Shown: positions 1 through 8,642, numbered from the stretch's first letter. The stretch is DNA of 64,000 nt from Lentilactobacillus diolivorans DSM 14421 (GCF_001434255.1 NZ_AZEY01000079.1:182319-246318), one strand, 5' to 3'. Notes: generated by a model from the sequence alone, not told the origin. Numbers and translations are program-made.

Positions 1-42
1 AGCTAGGTAGCCCAAAGCAATCAACAAGCAAAAAAATAACCA

Positions 43-74
43 GTCGGGATAATGATGACGACATCTATCCCGAC
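43..74. other. short inverted repeat upstream of purD
   Basis: GTCGGGATA at 43-51 is perfectly complementary to TATCCCGAC at 66-74, with a 14-base loop. No T-run follows, so it looks like an intercistronic mRNA hairpin and not a terminator. It lies between the window edge, where the preceding gene (probably purH, not visible) would end, and purD. Confidence 0.45.
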
Positions 75-119
75 CGATACATAATTGTTACTAAACACAA
101 CTAGAAGGAGATTTTTACT

Positions 120-1382
120 ATGGCAAACGTCCTCGTTATTGGATCCGGTGCCCGCGAACATGCAATTGCAGCAACTTTTACCAAAAGCCCACAAGTCGAT
201 CAGGTTTATTGTGCACCTGGCAATCCAGGGATGGCTAAGGATCAGATTATTAGTGTTGCCATTGATGAGCTTGAATTTGACAAATTAATTGATTTTGCAA
301 AAAAACATCAGATAGATTTAACGTTTGTCGGACCAGAAGTGCCACTTTCAATGGGAATTGTTGATCATTTTGAGCAGGCCGGTCTGCGGGTATTCGGACC
401 CGGTCAGGCTTCGGCATGTTTGGAAAGTGATAAGACGTTTGCCAAACGTTTTATGAGACGTAATGGGATCCCCACAGCTGATTTCGAAACGTTTAGTGAT
501 TATGATCAAGCGGTTCGGTATGCCGGTGATCAAAAGTTGCCGTTGGTAATCAAAGAAAACGGGTTAGCAGCTGGTAAAGGGGTCACAATTGTTAAGAATT
601 CAGCGGATTTAAAACCGACAATCAAGAAAGCTTTGGATAAATCAGGTGAGGTTTTGGTAGAAGAATTTCTGACCGGTGAGGAATTTTCGCTGATGTTATT
701 TGTCGGTGGCAAGCAACGGGTTATTTTCCCAATTTCACAGGATCACAAAAAAATTAACGAAGGCGAAACGGGACCCAATACTGGTGGCATGGGGGCATAC
801 TCGCCAGTTCCCCATATTACAGCTGCGATTCAACAAGAAACAATTAATGCAATTGTTAATCCGACAATGAACGGCTTGACTAAAGAGGGCTTGGAATTTG
901 CTGGGGTGATTTATATTGGCTGCATGTTTACCGAAGCAGGGCCGAAAGTGATTGAATATAATGTTCGTTTAGGAGACCCGGAGACGCAGGTTTTACTGCC
1001 ACAATTAAAGAGCGATTTTTATCAAGTTACTACGGATTTGATTAACCATAAGTTGCCGGATATGAAGTGGCAAAAGGGTGACTTTTACTTGGGAGTTGTT
1101 GTAGCAGCACCAGGTTATCCGACTTCGCCAAAGCAACACATCTTGTTACCAGAGTTGCCGGCAAATGCTTTCTATGCTGGCGTGATTGAAGAAAATGGTA
1201 GGTTATACAGTTCGGGTGGCCGAATCTTTACGATAGTTGATCATGCGGAAACTTTGAAGGCTGCTCAAAAGAAGGTAAATGATGAGCTTGCCCAAATTGA
1301 TTTGAGCCAGTTCTACTATCGAAAAGATATTGGCTTCCGAGATTTGAATTATCGATCGGCGACGGAAATTAAATTGTCTTAG
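120..1382 (+). CDS. purD: phosphoribosylamine--glycine ligase
   Basis: PurD (GAR synthetase) joins glycine to 5-phosphoribosylamine using ATP in cytoplasmic purine synthesis. The 420-residue protein has the usual length and order: N domain beginning MANVLVIGSGAREHA, an ATP-grasp core with ENGLAAGKG around residue 145, the NTGGMGAYSP segment near 220, and the conserved EYNVRLGDPETQ metal/ATP-binding stretch near 280, then the C domain. The ATG follows AGAAGGAG with good spacing. It is probably the last gene of a purine operon, because the next gene is more than 700 bases away and a large palindrome follows the stop codon. Confidence 0.97.
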   Translation: MANVLVIGSGAREHAIAATFTKSPQVDQVYCAPGNPGMAKDQIISVAIDELEFDKLIDFAKKHQIDLTFVGPEVPLSMGIVDHFEQAGLRVFGPGQASACLESDKTFAKRFMRRNGIPTADFETFSDYDQAVRYAGDQKLPLVIKENGLAAGKGVTIVKNSADLKPTIKKALDKSGEVLVEEFLTGEEFSLMLFVGGKQRVIFPISQDHKKINEGETGPNTGGMGAYSPVPHITAAIQQETINAIVNPTMNGLTKEGLEFAGVIYIGCMFTEAGPKVIEYNVRLGDPETQVLLPQLKSDFYQVTTDLINHKLPDMKWQKGDFYLGVVVAAPGYPTSPKQHILLPELPANAFYAGVIEENGRLYSSGGRIFTIVDHAETLKAAQKKVNDELAQIDLSQFYYRKDIGFRDLNYRSATEIKLS

Positions 1383-1406
1383 AACACAAAATCAAGCAGT
1401 TGAATT

Positions 1407-1476
1407 CCAGAATATAAGGCCCTTAGGCAATATTCCCTGGTTGGGGGAATGTCGTCTAAGGGCCTTATACGGCCAG
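1407..1476 (+). repeat. variable-stem palindrome, copy 1 (after purD)
   Basis: This is a degenerate member of the dispersed palindrome family. CCAGAATATAAG at 1407-1418 pairs with CTTATACGGCCAG at 1464-1476. The inner arms, GCCCTTAGGCAATATTCCC and GGGAATGTCGTCTAAGGGC, are complementary with a few mismatches around a short loop. The outer variable arms seen in other copies are eroded here. It starts 25 bases after the purD stop and is oriented with purD. Confidence 0.7.
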
Positions 1477-1597
1477 AATCTTCCTAATATTTGCACATTT
1501 TTAACTTAACAATCGTTATATTTATTGATGCACCAACCTTGTATATAAAAGCAAGAGGCTCCTGTTGTAAGTTATTCCAAGTTGGCTTTTAAAACAA

Positions 1598-1732
1598 TTA
1601 ACGTCCTGTCAGCTTTTGAATTAAGTAAACAACCACCAGCGCCATCATCAAAAGAACAATATTTCCCCATGAGGAACCATGATATTGATCTGAAATATTG
1701 CCAATCATCATTCTTCGAACATGTTCGGCCAT
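1598..1732 (-). CDS. possible 44-residue membrane peptide or gene remnant
   Basis: An open frame on the minus strand encodes 44 residues from MAEHVRRMMIGN, ending with a single hydrophobic helix (IVLLMMALVVVYLI) and LTGR. The frame stays open 22 codons upstream of this ATG without another start, and no Shine-Dalgarno sequence is visible. It may be the C-terminal remnant of a larger membrane protein. The rest of the purD-gtfA gap (1383-2106) holds the palindrome and the cre/promoter region; I see no other gene in it. No function can be assigned. Confidence 0.25.
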   Translation of the reverse strand: MAEHVRRMMIGNISDQYHGSSWGNIVLLMMALVVVYLIQKLTGR

Positions 1733-2005
1733 CAAGGTGATGGGGCCATTTTTTCTTTCTTCCGCTTCTTTTGTTGAGACACTAAGACCACTTCCTTAAT
1801 TACGGATAAGTCATTCAGTTTGTTTAGATCATTTTTGCTGGAGACTTAAAGATCACTTTTAAACTAACATGATATATCTTTGCGTGCAAATAACAATCCT
1901 ATCAAGCATGATGCGCGCAACAGTGAATATTATGACGATCATTAGGCGTTTTAGCTAACAACCCAAAAGTGATGAAAATGAAGCCTTTTTCTGTCCAACG
2001 ATTGA

Positions 2006-2051
2006 TATAATCAAGTGAATCGTGTAACATGGATTTGTGTAAAGGCTTACA
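2006..2051 (+). promoter_or_regulatory. -10 element and cre site before sucrose phosphorylase
   Basis: TATAAT lies at 2006-2011; the -35 is weak. TGTAAAGGCTTACA at 2038-2051 is a perfect dyad and agrees with the CcpA cre consensus except in its central bases. A cre placed just downstream of the -10 is the usual roadblock arrangement for carbon catabolite repression, which suits a sugar gene. Confidence 0.5.
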
Positions 2052-2106
2052 TCGACTAAAAATAAATCAATTAAACTGAGTTCGATCAGTTGCGGGAGCG
2101 ATAAAA

Positions 2107-3582
2107 ATGAAACCAACGAATCAAGTCATGTTAATTACGTATCCGGATAGTCTCGGAAAGAACCTGAAAGACTTAAGGCAGGTCTTAGAAACCAAATTTA
2201 AAGGTGCCATTGGTGGCGTTCACATCTTACCATTTTTCCCATCATCTGCCGATCGGGGATTTGCGCCGACTAACTATCGCAAAGTTGATCCCAGCTTTGG
2301 AAATTGGGATGATATCCATGAATTAGCGCAAAATTATTATTTAATGTTTGATTTCATGGTGAATCACCTTTCGAAAAAATCGATTTATTTTAAAGACTTT
2401 GTCAAAAATCATAATCAATCGCAGTATCGCGATATGTTTATCCGCTGGAATCAGTTTTGGCCAAAAGGTCGACCGACTCAAGCAGATATTGATCAAATCT
2501 ATAAACGAAAGCCCCAAGCTCCAATTCAAGAGGTTGCGTTTGACGATGGGGAGGTTGAACCAGTATGGAATACATTTGGCGGTGATCAAATTGATCTGGA
2601 TGTCACCAAGCCGGTTACCAAAGAATTTATTAAAGCAACCCTCCTTTTTCTGATGAATCAGGGAGCATCAATTATTCGTTTAGATGCGTTTGCGTACGCA
2701 ATTAAAAAAATCGGTACTAACGATTTCTTTGTTGAACCGGAGATTTGGGAGTTATTGAATGAAATTAATGATATTACAAAGCCAAGTGGCGCGATGTTAT
2801 TACCAGAGATTCACGAGAATTATCATATCGTTCGCAAATTAACGGACCATGGCTATTTTAGCTATGATTTTGCTTTGCCAATGGTAACGCTATATAGTTT
2901 GTATACTGGAAAGGGCGATCGATTGGCCAATTGGTTAAAGACAAGTCCGATGAAGCAGTTTACAACACTGGATACGCATGATGGCATTGGCGTTGTGGAT
3001 GCCAAGGATATTTTATCGGATGATGAGATTGACGATACCAAGAATGAATTGTATCAAGTTGGGGCAAACGTTAAAAAAGTTTACTCGAGTTCGGCTTATC
3101 ATAATTTAGATATTTATCAAATTAACACAACCTACTATTCAGCCTTGGGAGACAATGATCATGCCTACTTGATGGCTCGGGCAATTCAGGTGTTTGCCCC
3201 CGGTATTCCGATGGTTTACTATGTCGGGTTATTGGCCGGGAAAAATGATTTGGCGTTGCTGGAAGCGACAAAGGAAGGTCGAAATATCAATCGGCATTAC
3301 TACTCAATGGCTGAAATTGACCAGGATATTCAGCGGCCGGTTGTCCAATCATTGTTGAAATTGCTTAGATTCAGAAATACCAGCGATGCTTTTTCACTAT
3401 CAGGTGCAATTGAAGTTAAGCAGCCGGATGAAGATCGCATTATTGTGATTCGGAAGTCTGAGGATGGTCACCTTCAGGCCAAATTGGATGCTAACTTAAA
3501 ATCCAAGGAATTTACGGTTGAGGAAAGCAAGCAACCCGGGGCTTGGCAACTGATTAGTTCATCTGACGAGTTGAATGAATAA
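2107..3582 (+). CDS. gtfA: sucrose phosphorylase (GH13_18)
   Basis: This enzyme splits sucrose with phosphate to alpha-glucose-1-phosphate and fructose in the cytoplasm. The 491-residue length is typical. The family's active-site signatures are present: [13 protein letters not shown] with the nucleophile Asp near 193, LLPEIHENY with the acid/base Glu near 234, and TLDTHDGIG with the transition-state Asp near 291. The N-terminal [12 protein letters not shown] and the [14 protein letters not shown] segment are characteristic of sucrose phosphorylases as opposed to amylases. The ATG follows GGGAGCG. The gene is monocistronic, with a cre site upstream and a strong terminator downstream. A related glucosylglycerate or sucrose-6-phosphate phosphorylase activity cannot be excluded. 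Confidence 0.92.
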   Translation: MKPTNQVMLITYPDSLGKNLKDLRQVLETKFKGAIGGVHILPFFPSSADRGFAPTNYRKVDPSFGNWDDIHELAQNYYLMFDFMVNHLSKKSIYFKDFVKNHNQSQYRDMFIRWNQFWPKGRPTQADIDQIYKRKPQAPIQEVAFDDGEVEPVWNTFGGDQIDLDVTKPVTKEFIKATLLFLMNQGASIIRLDAFAYAIKKIGTNDFFVEPEIWELLNEINDITKPSGAMLLPEIHENYHIVRKLTDHGYFSYDFALPMVTLYSLYTGKGDRLANWLKTSPMKQFTTLDTHDGIGVVDAKDILSDDEIDDTKNELYQVGANVKKVYSSSAYHNLDIYQINTTYYSALGDNDHAYLMARAIQVFAPGIPMVYYVGLLAGKNDLALLEATKEGRNINRHYYSMAEIDQDIQRPVVQSLLKLLRFRNTSDAFSLSGAIEVKQPDEDRIIVIRKSEDGHLQAKLDANLKSKEFTVEESKQPGAWQLISSSDELNE

Positions 3583-3620
3583 CGGGACGTTCCTGAAAGC
3601 CGTTCATGAAAATGTTTTTT

Positions 3621-3669
3621 AATTAAGTGAGATAATAATGGCCATAATGGCTTGTTATCTCACTTAATT
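3621..3669 (+). terminator. terminator after sucrose phosphorylase
   Basis: A perfect 15-bp stem is formed by 3621-3635 (AATTAAGTGAGATAA) and 3655-3669. T-rich sequence occurs on both sides, so it may work in both directions. Confidence 0.8.
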
Positions 3670-3680
3670 GTTATTATACT
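3652..3680 (+). promoter_or_regulatory. candidate promoter of the RiPP precursor gene
   Basis: TTGTTA at 3652-3657 and TATACT at 3675-3680 are separated by 17 bases. The -35 sits inside the right arm of the preceding terminator hairpin. The predicted transcript start is only about 6 bases before the precursor ATG, which would give a nearly leaderless mRNA. No Shine-Dalgarno sequence precedes the ATG. Confidence 0.45.
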
Positions 3681-3692
3681 AAACTTATCTTT

Positions 3693-3911
3693 ATGTTAGA
3701 AAGAATCAAGACCAAAGATAAAGAATTAATTGATGACGAGGCCCAGGACAGCGAGAAAGCCATTGACAAATTATTTGATAATGTTGAGTTAATCGAAATT
3801 GACGAGGCAATTACTTTGTCAGAAAGTGCTGCATCAAGTGGAATTTCATCCTGTGATAGCTGCTCATGCTGTGCATCAACTTCATGTTGTAGTGTTCACA
3901 TTCATATCTAA
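3693..3911 (+). CDS. Cys/Ser-rich RiPP precursor peptide, thiopeptide-like
   Basis: This 72-residue peptide has the build of a ribosomally made, post-translationally modified peptide precursor. An acidic leader (about residues 1-50, many Glu/Asp, with an LIEIDEAITLSES segment) is followed by a core rich in Cys and Ser: SSCDSCSCCASTSCC, then SVHIHI. The SCxxCxC spacing recalls thiopeptide cores such as micrococcin (SCTTCVCTCSCC); streptolysin S-type cores are the alternative. An ABC exporter and a dehydratase-like stub follow, as in such clusters, but no YcaO/cyclodehydratase, dehydrogenase or pyridine synthase is present here. The peptide may therefore be an orphan. No Shine-Dalgarno sequence is visible. 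It is not identical to any precursor I know. Confidence 0.7.
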   Translation: MLERIKTKDKELIDDEAQDSEKAIDKLFDNVELIEIDEAITLSESAASSGISSCDSCSCCASTSCCSVHIHI

Positions 3912-3990
3912 ATTTTAAAACTTACTTTTTATTTGTCGTTCTGGTGACCAATTTTGGATTCACCAGACTTTTTGAAAGGAGTGACCATAA

Positions 3991-4674
3991 TTGAAACTTA
4001 GCACTACTGGTTTAACAAAAACATACGGAAAAAATGTAGCTTTGAATGGTGTTTCTATTGACATTCCAAGTGGAGAAATTATTGGATTGGTTGGCCATAA
4101 TGGATCTGGTAAAACCACCTTCTTAGAAATTTTAGCTGGATTAAAAAAGCCGACATCGGGGACTTTAAGTTATAAACCAAATAAGGATTTTAAACGAAAG
4201 TTGGGAGTTGTGTTACAAGAAAACGAATTTTATCCAGATGCAAAAGTTAAGGAGATACTAGAACTTTTTGGATCATTTTATTCAAAGCATGAATCAATAG
4301 ACTCGGTATTAATAAAAACAAAAACAAAGAGATTTTCTAACGAGTATTATCGTAATTTATCCGGTGGAATGAAGCAACGTGTAAATATAGCAGTCGCATT
4401 ATTAAATGCTCCAGATTTACTGATACTTGATGAACCAACTACTGGTCTCGATCCAATAGCTAGGCGGGATCTTTGGTCACTGATATCCTCAGTGGGGCAC
4501 CGAACAACAACGATCGTTTCTTCACACTACATGGACGAAGTTGAAAGGAACTGTGATCAGTTGGTGATGCTAAAAAGAGGAAAAGTTCTTATGAATGATA
4601 CTGTAAGCAATATTGTTAAACAGACAGGTAAAAGTTTAGAAGACATATACATAGAAAAGAATGAGGTGAGGTGA
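3991..4674 (+). CDS. ABC transporter ATP-binding protein
   Basis: The 227-residue protein is an ABC ATPase of the drug/bacteriocin export type. It shows Walker A GHNGSGKTT near residue 35, signature LSGGMKQR near 125, Walker B LLILDEPTTGLDP near 145 and the H-loop SSHYMDE near 175. The start is TTG at 3991, preceded by AAAGGAGTGACC. It overlaps the following permease at TGATG, so the two are translationally coupled and form one exporter. Lying directly behind the Cys-rich precursor, it probably exports or gives immunity to the mature peptide. The region is visibly more AT-rich than the flanking genes, which suggests acquisition by transfer. Confidence 0.92.
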   Translation: MKLSTTGLTKTYGKNVALNGVSIDIPSGEIIGLVGHNGSGKTTFLEILAGLKKPTSGTLSYKPNKDFKRKLGVVLQENEFYPDAKVKEILELFGSFYSKHESIDSVLIKTKTKRFSNEYYRNLSGGMKQRVNIAVALLNAPDLLILDEPTTGLDPIARRDLWSLISSVGHRTTTIVSSHYMDEVERNCDQLVMLKRGKVLMNDTVSNIVKQTGKSLEDIYIEKNEVR

Positions 4675-5441
4675 TGACAGCAATAAGAAGTACACTTGTT
4701 CAACTAGTGATCGAGCTTAAGATGTATATACGGCAACCGCTTTATTTGCTTTTTAGTATTGTGATGCCATTGATGAGTTTTTTAATCTTTGGAAGTATGT
4801 ATTCTAATATGACCTATGGAGGAATTGATTTTTTTACAGTTTATATACCAAGTTTTTTAATGCTTATTCTTTTTTCTTCTAGTGTATTTAGTGTCGGAAA
4901 TCAGTTGATATCTGATAAGGAAAAGGGAATTTATAAACGTATTAGAGCTACTCCTATTAGTTTAGTGCGTTTTATCAGTGTAATCTTGATAAAAGCTACT
5001 ATTATTGCAATGCTTGGATTTATGCTAATTATGATATCAGCAAGTGTTTGTTTTCATATCCCATTGGGGGTGAAAAAGATTCCATTTTTCTTTGTTTACG
5101 TCCTTTTTACCTTATTCGCGTTAATGCTTGGGATCATAATCGCCTTATTGGTTAAAAAAGTTAATACTTATACTATGGTTATGATGACACTTTTTTTCCC
5201 AATGTTCTTTTTGTCTGATGCGACGGTTCCTCTAACAATGATGCCTAAATGGATGCAGGAAGCTGCGCTATTTAATCCCTTATATCACGCGAATAGAATC
5301 TTACGTTATTTTTGGAATTACAAATTTCATATACTTTATAGAAATAATATCTGGGAGTCGTTTATGTTTTTATTCATTATATTTATGGCTTTATTTTGTT
5401 TACTACTGGTCAGATGGAAGGAGGCATATGATGAGTTTTAA
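4674..5441 (+). CDS. ABC-2 type permease
   Basis: This is the membrane partner of the preceding ATPase: 255 residues with about six hydrophobic segments, typical of the ABC-2 family. The conserved stretch KGIYKRIRATPIS follows the second helix. I chose ATG 4674, which overlaps the ATPase stop; GTG 4671 is an in-frame alternative one codon upstream, and GAGGTGAGG serves either. The stop codon overlaps the next small frame by one base. The gene probably exports the precursor-derived peptide or confers resistance to it. Confidence 0.88.
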   Translation: MTAIRSTLVQLVIELKMYIRQPLYLLFSIVMPLMSFLIFGSMYSNMTYGGIDFFTVYIPSFLMLILFSSSVFSVGNQLISDKEKGIYKRIRATPISLVRFISVILIKATIIAMLGFMLIMISASVCFHIPLGVKKIPFFFVYVLFTLFALMLGIIIALLVKKVNTYTMVMMTLFFPMFFLSDATVPLTMMPKWMQEAALFNPLYHANRILRYFWNYKFHILYRNNIWESFMFLFIIFMALFCLLLVRWKEAYDEF

Positions 5442-5713
5442 TGTATCCCATAACAATAATTAGGTCTCCGCTAGAAAATCAATTGGCGTCAGCAAACGAA
5501 GACGCCTGGTTATCGACAGTATTTAATAATTATAATAGTATGCGATTGAAATTTATTGAACTTTGTAATGCAAGTGCCGAAGAGAGAATTACAGGTCTTA
5601 GTGCGTTAGATAGTAATGAAATAGAACTTTCAGGTGGAGACTTGAAACAGGCACAACGATTCTGCAAAAAACGATCAGTTAACAACCCATTTCAATATCT
5701 TGCATCCTTTTAA
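5441..5713 (+). pseudogene. truncated dehydratase-like (LanB N-terminal) stub
   Basis: The 90-residue frame begins MYPITIIRSPLENQLASA and ends KKRSVNNPFQYLASF. The order IIRSPL, a helical segment, then a basic stretch with NNPFQYL matches my recollection of the first 100 residues of lantibiotic/thiopeptide dehydratases (compare RSTPFGLF in NisB-like enzymes). Those enzymes are several hundred residues longer, so this is a stub. AAGGAGG at 5418-5424 is placed for ATG 5431, whose frame stops after ten codons, so the original gene may have started there and suffered a frameshift. An MFS remnant follows. The assignment is an inference from short motifs. Confidence 0.5.
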
Positions 5714-5837
5714 TCATGTAAGGGGGTGAAGGAAATCAATCAATTAAGCGGTTCTTTCATTCATAATCCACAAGCGATTTAGCATATCATTTCTAAGCTT
5801 TGGTCACCATCTCAATTAATTAAGGATGTGTTTAGAA

Positions 5838-7012
5838 ATGTTAAAAAATCGTTCATTTGCTAAACTGCTTGTCGGGCAGTCAGCTGCTAATGTTGGGGAT
5901 ATTCTGTATACTATTTCAGTGATCAACTCAGTTTACACTTGAACTCACAATGCGTTTGTGACTTCGCTTATCCCCGTTTTGCTAACAGCATCAATGGTAA
6001 TTTCCGGCCTTTTGACGCCGTTAATAACGAGTCGGTGGCGGCTAAACCAAGTCTTGGCTGTCAGTCAATTTGGTAAATTCCTATTATTGCTTTTCTTAGT
6101 CATGGTTTTTTCTATTCGGCTATCGGTTAACCGACTGATTTTGATTGATGTTGTTGTGATCATGATCGCACTACTGGATGGTTTGGCGGAACCGGTTAGT
6201 GCGGCGACTACGTTTCCGATGCCTATTTAGTTAAAGCAAACAGCCTTTTAGGTGGGGCGTATCAACTTCTCGGAATCGGCGGTTGGGCAATCGGAAGCAC
6301 GTTGCTGGCGTTCTTTCAAATTGATCAATTGTTAATTTTTGGCGTGACTGTTGCCGCCGTTGCGTCTGGTTTGATGTTGGCATTGCCCAATGTGGATCAG
6401 CCGCTTCATCAGCAAGTCAGTTGGGATCAGTTCACAAGTGGTTGGAAAGTGATTAAAAATAGCCGATTGCTTCGGGTGGTTACGGCGATGGATTTATTGG
6501 AAACTGCCGCAAATACGGTGTGGGTTTCAGCAATTATCCTCGTTTTTGTCCACCAGGTGTTACAGGTCTCTTCCACGTGGTGGGGGTATATTAACGCCAT
6601 ATATATGCTTGGTGCATTTTTAGGCAGTTGGGGTTGTTATTTCCTTGCTAAAAGATTAGAACAGCATAAGATTCGAGTCATCAGTTGGGGAGCATTAATC
6701 AGTAGTGCTATTATGCTGTTGGTCGCTGTTAATCACCTGCCGATAGTGACGTTATTATTGGCAATGTTGTTTGGCGTTAGTTCAGCAATGAAGAATGTAC
6801 CACAAACGACACTGGTTCAAAAAAATGTTTCAAATGATCAGTTGGTTGTTGTGTATGCGTTGCAAAATGTTTTATACACGGGAACTTATTCGCTTGCGAC
6901 TTTAACAATTGGTTGGTTAAGCGATACGATCAGTGTTCAATTTGTGTTTCTGATTGCGGCGGGATTATTGTTTATCGTTGCAAGTCTGTCGCGGCGACTA
7001 ACCAAGATTTAA
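5838..7012 (+). pseudogene. MFS transporter pseudogene
   Basis: Starting at ATG 5838 (MLKNRSFAKLLVGQSAANVGD) the frame encodes an MFS efflux-type protein of about 390 residues, broken twice. A TGA at 5940-5942 stands where Trp would fit (YT-stop-THNAF). A frameshift near 6218-6225 moves the reading to another frame, which then runs unbroken to 7012 through several membrane helices. The two halves together are of normal family length. Substrate is unknown. With the neighbouring dehydratase stub it shows that this island is decaying. Confidence 0.85.
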
Positions 7013-7070
7013 GATAGACATAATTGATGTTCTGACGATTCATTTAATGGATGCCAAATAGTGATTATTA

Positions 7071-7113
7071 AAAAGATCTGCGACCTCTTTAAAAATGGGA
7101 TTGCAGATTTTTT
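7071..7113 (+). terminator. terminator-like hairpin after the MFS pseudogene
   Basis: AAAGATCTGC at 7073-7082 pairs with GCAGATTTTTT around 7104-7114, with a long loop and a T-run. It separates the decayed island from the metallophosphoesterase gene. Confidence 0.5.
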
Positions 7114-7278
7114 CATGGCATTATTACTGTTCGTGTGGATTTGTGACCGTTGTTTAAAAAAATGCTGATATGTAAGCGTTTTGTTAAAACTTGCCAGATT
7201 CTTTTGTAAAATGAGAAGAGACAAGATAATATGAAGACAAAAGCACGGAAACAATTAGTCATCAAAGGAAGGATCATA

Positions 7279-8133
7279 ATGCGCGTTGGGTTTGTCTCTG
7301 ATCTTCATACTGATTTTAATCGAAAATATGATTTTGCAGCAATTTTGCTGAAACTGGTGCAAGATCAGCAGCTTGATCAATTAGTAGTCATGGGCGATTC
7401 GGCAAACGGACTGACTCGAAATCTGAAATTTGATCAAGCACTTTCTAAAGTGTTACCGGTACCAATCCGGACTTTGGTCGGAAATCATGATGTTTATGTG
7501 GCCAATCCGCGGCAGCAATCAGTGGCGGAGGTCCAACGACAATCACGCCAAGCCTATTGTCAATTGGATCATTTGTCGACCTCGTTAACGCGTCATCCAA
7601 TTGTGACACCGCATTGGATTATTACGGGGATTAATGGATGGTATGATTATACGTTTGCGAAGGGTTTTTCTGAATTCTTGGGTCCTAAATTAGCGACCAA
7701 CTGGATTGCTAAACACGTTTGGCCAGATCAAATGTATATTAATCGAAACCAGATTAGTTATCGACGTGATCGAAATTGGGTCACCAATCAAATTTTTGCT
7801 TGGCAGCACCAAATTAACCAGATGCAAATTGGTTCAAAAAAGATACTGGTCGCAACACATATGTTACCAACGAAGCGATTGGCCCGCCAAATGCCAATTC
7901 CCGGATACGATCGGTTTATGTATCCGTTAGGCAGTGAACGGTATCGTCAAATCTTTGAGCAGAATCATGTGAGTGTGTCGATTAGTGGTCACTCTCATAT
8001 GCCAAATCAAATCAGCTATCATGGGATTTCTTATCAAAACATCTCATTGGGATATGATTTTCAATGGCAAAATGCCGGCGATGCGTTGGGTGAATTAAAG
8101 CGGGTCATGTTTATTTTGGAGGACAACAAATGA
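7279..8133 (+). CDS. calcineurin-like metallophosphoesterase
   Basis: This 284-residue protein has the five metal-binding motifs of the calcineurin-like phosphoesterase fold: SDLHTD near residue 7, MGDSANG near 40, VGNHDVY near 72, THMLP near 195 and SGHSHMPN near 238. It would hydrolyse a phosphate mono- or diester in the cytoplasm using two metal ions; the substrate cannot be told. I chose ATG 7279 because AAGGAAGG lies 6 bases before it; an upstream ATG at 7231 has no ribosome binding site and adds only a basic extension. Its stop overlaps a possible coupled 27-codon frame. Confidence 0.92.
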   Translation: MRVGFVSDLHTDFNRKYDFAAILLKLVQDQQLDQLVVMGDSANGLTRNLKFDQALSKVLPVPIRTLVGNHDVYVANPRQQSVAEVQRQSRQAYCQLDHLSTSLTRHPIVTPHWIITGINGWYDYTFAKGFSEFLGPKLATNWIAKHVWPDQMYINRNQISYRRDRNWVTNQIFAWQHQINQMQIGSKKILVATHMLPTKRLARQMPIPGYDRFMYPLGSERYRQIFEQNHVSVSISGHSHMPNQISYHGISYQNISLGYDFQWQNAGDALGELKRVMFILEDNK

Positions 8134-8213
8134 AAAAGCTGGAAACCTGGTTATGTGATGTAGCGTTTGTGTTGGCACGGTATGCTGGAATTCATAGGAG
8201 GAGGCATTATTAA
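8130..8213 (+). CDS. possible 27-residue coupled small protein
   Basis: ATG 8130 overlaps the phosphoesterase stop (ATGA) and sits 6 bases after GGAGGA, an arrangement for translational coupling. The peptide is short and basic: MKKLETWLCDVAFVLARYAG, then a run of Arg and His. No family is recognised. It ends 7 bases before the palindrome element begins, so the element would be immediately downstream of this gene. Confidence 0.4.
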   Translation: MKKLETWLCDVAFVLARYAGIHRRRHY

Positions 8214-8219
8214 AACAGA

Positions 8220-8329
8220 GTGTGACAAGCAGCGGTTAGCTCCCAGAATATAAGCGGTCTAACCGAATATTCTGTTTTTGAATATTTGGTTAGACCGCTT
8301 ATATGGCCGGGGGCTGCTGCTTGTCACAC
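8220..8329 (+). repeat. variable-stem palindrome, copy 2
   Basis: This is a textbook member of the family. The outer arms GTGTGACAAGCAGC (8220-8233) and GCTGCTTGTCACAC (8316-8329) are perfectly complementary. The middle blocks are GGTTAGCTCCCAGAATATAAG and CTTATATGGCCGGGGGC. The inner arms are CGGTCTAACCGAATATTC and GAATATTTGGTTAGACCG around a T-rich loop. The upstream AACAGAGTG and downstream CACGTTT blocks are shared with other copies. Confidence 0.9.
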
Positions 8330-8515
8330 GTTTCTGCTCGGTAGCCGAAAGCAACGAATATTCTGTTTTTGAATATTTGGTTAGACCGCTTATATGGCCG
8401 GGGGCTGCTGCTTGTCACACGTTTCTGCTTGGTAGCCGAAAGCAACGAATATTCTGTTTTTGGATATTTGGTTAGACCGCTTAAATGGCCGGGACTGCTT
8501 ATCACACGCTTGTTT
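8280..8515 (+). repeat. tandem 3' half-elements, 91-bp period
   Basis: The 3' half of palindrome copy 2 is repeated head to tail with a 91-bp period: units begin GAATATTTGG at 8280 and 8371 and GGATATTTGG at 8462. The first two are almost identical; the third is shortened and diverged after CTTAAATGGCCGG. Each unit carries CTTATATGGCCGG, the local outer arm GCTGCTTGTCACAC and the CACGTTT block. Apparent open frames on both strands here are translations of the repeat and not genes. Confidence 0.88.
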
Positions 8516-8642
8516 TATGTGGCCAGGATTTGTTCCTTAGAGTGGAATACTATGTGTAGGATTAATATGGTCAGAATCCGAGGCCTATTGCGTATCTTAG
8601 TAACAAGAAACGCAATGGTGCGGAAAGCTAATCAAATATCCC

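Noticed and set aside
3693-3911. Streptolysin S (SagA)-type precursor
   Set aside because: The long acidic leader and SCxxCxC spacing fit thiopeptides better, and no sagBCD-like genes are present. It is kept as an alternative only.
8220-8329. Palindrome family as an insertion sequence or MITE with terminal inverted repeats
   Set aside because: No flanking target-site duplication was evident, the outermost arms differ between copies, and no transposase is associated. A MITE would have constant termini.
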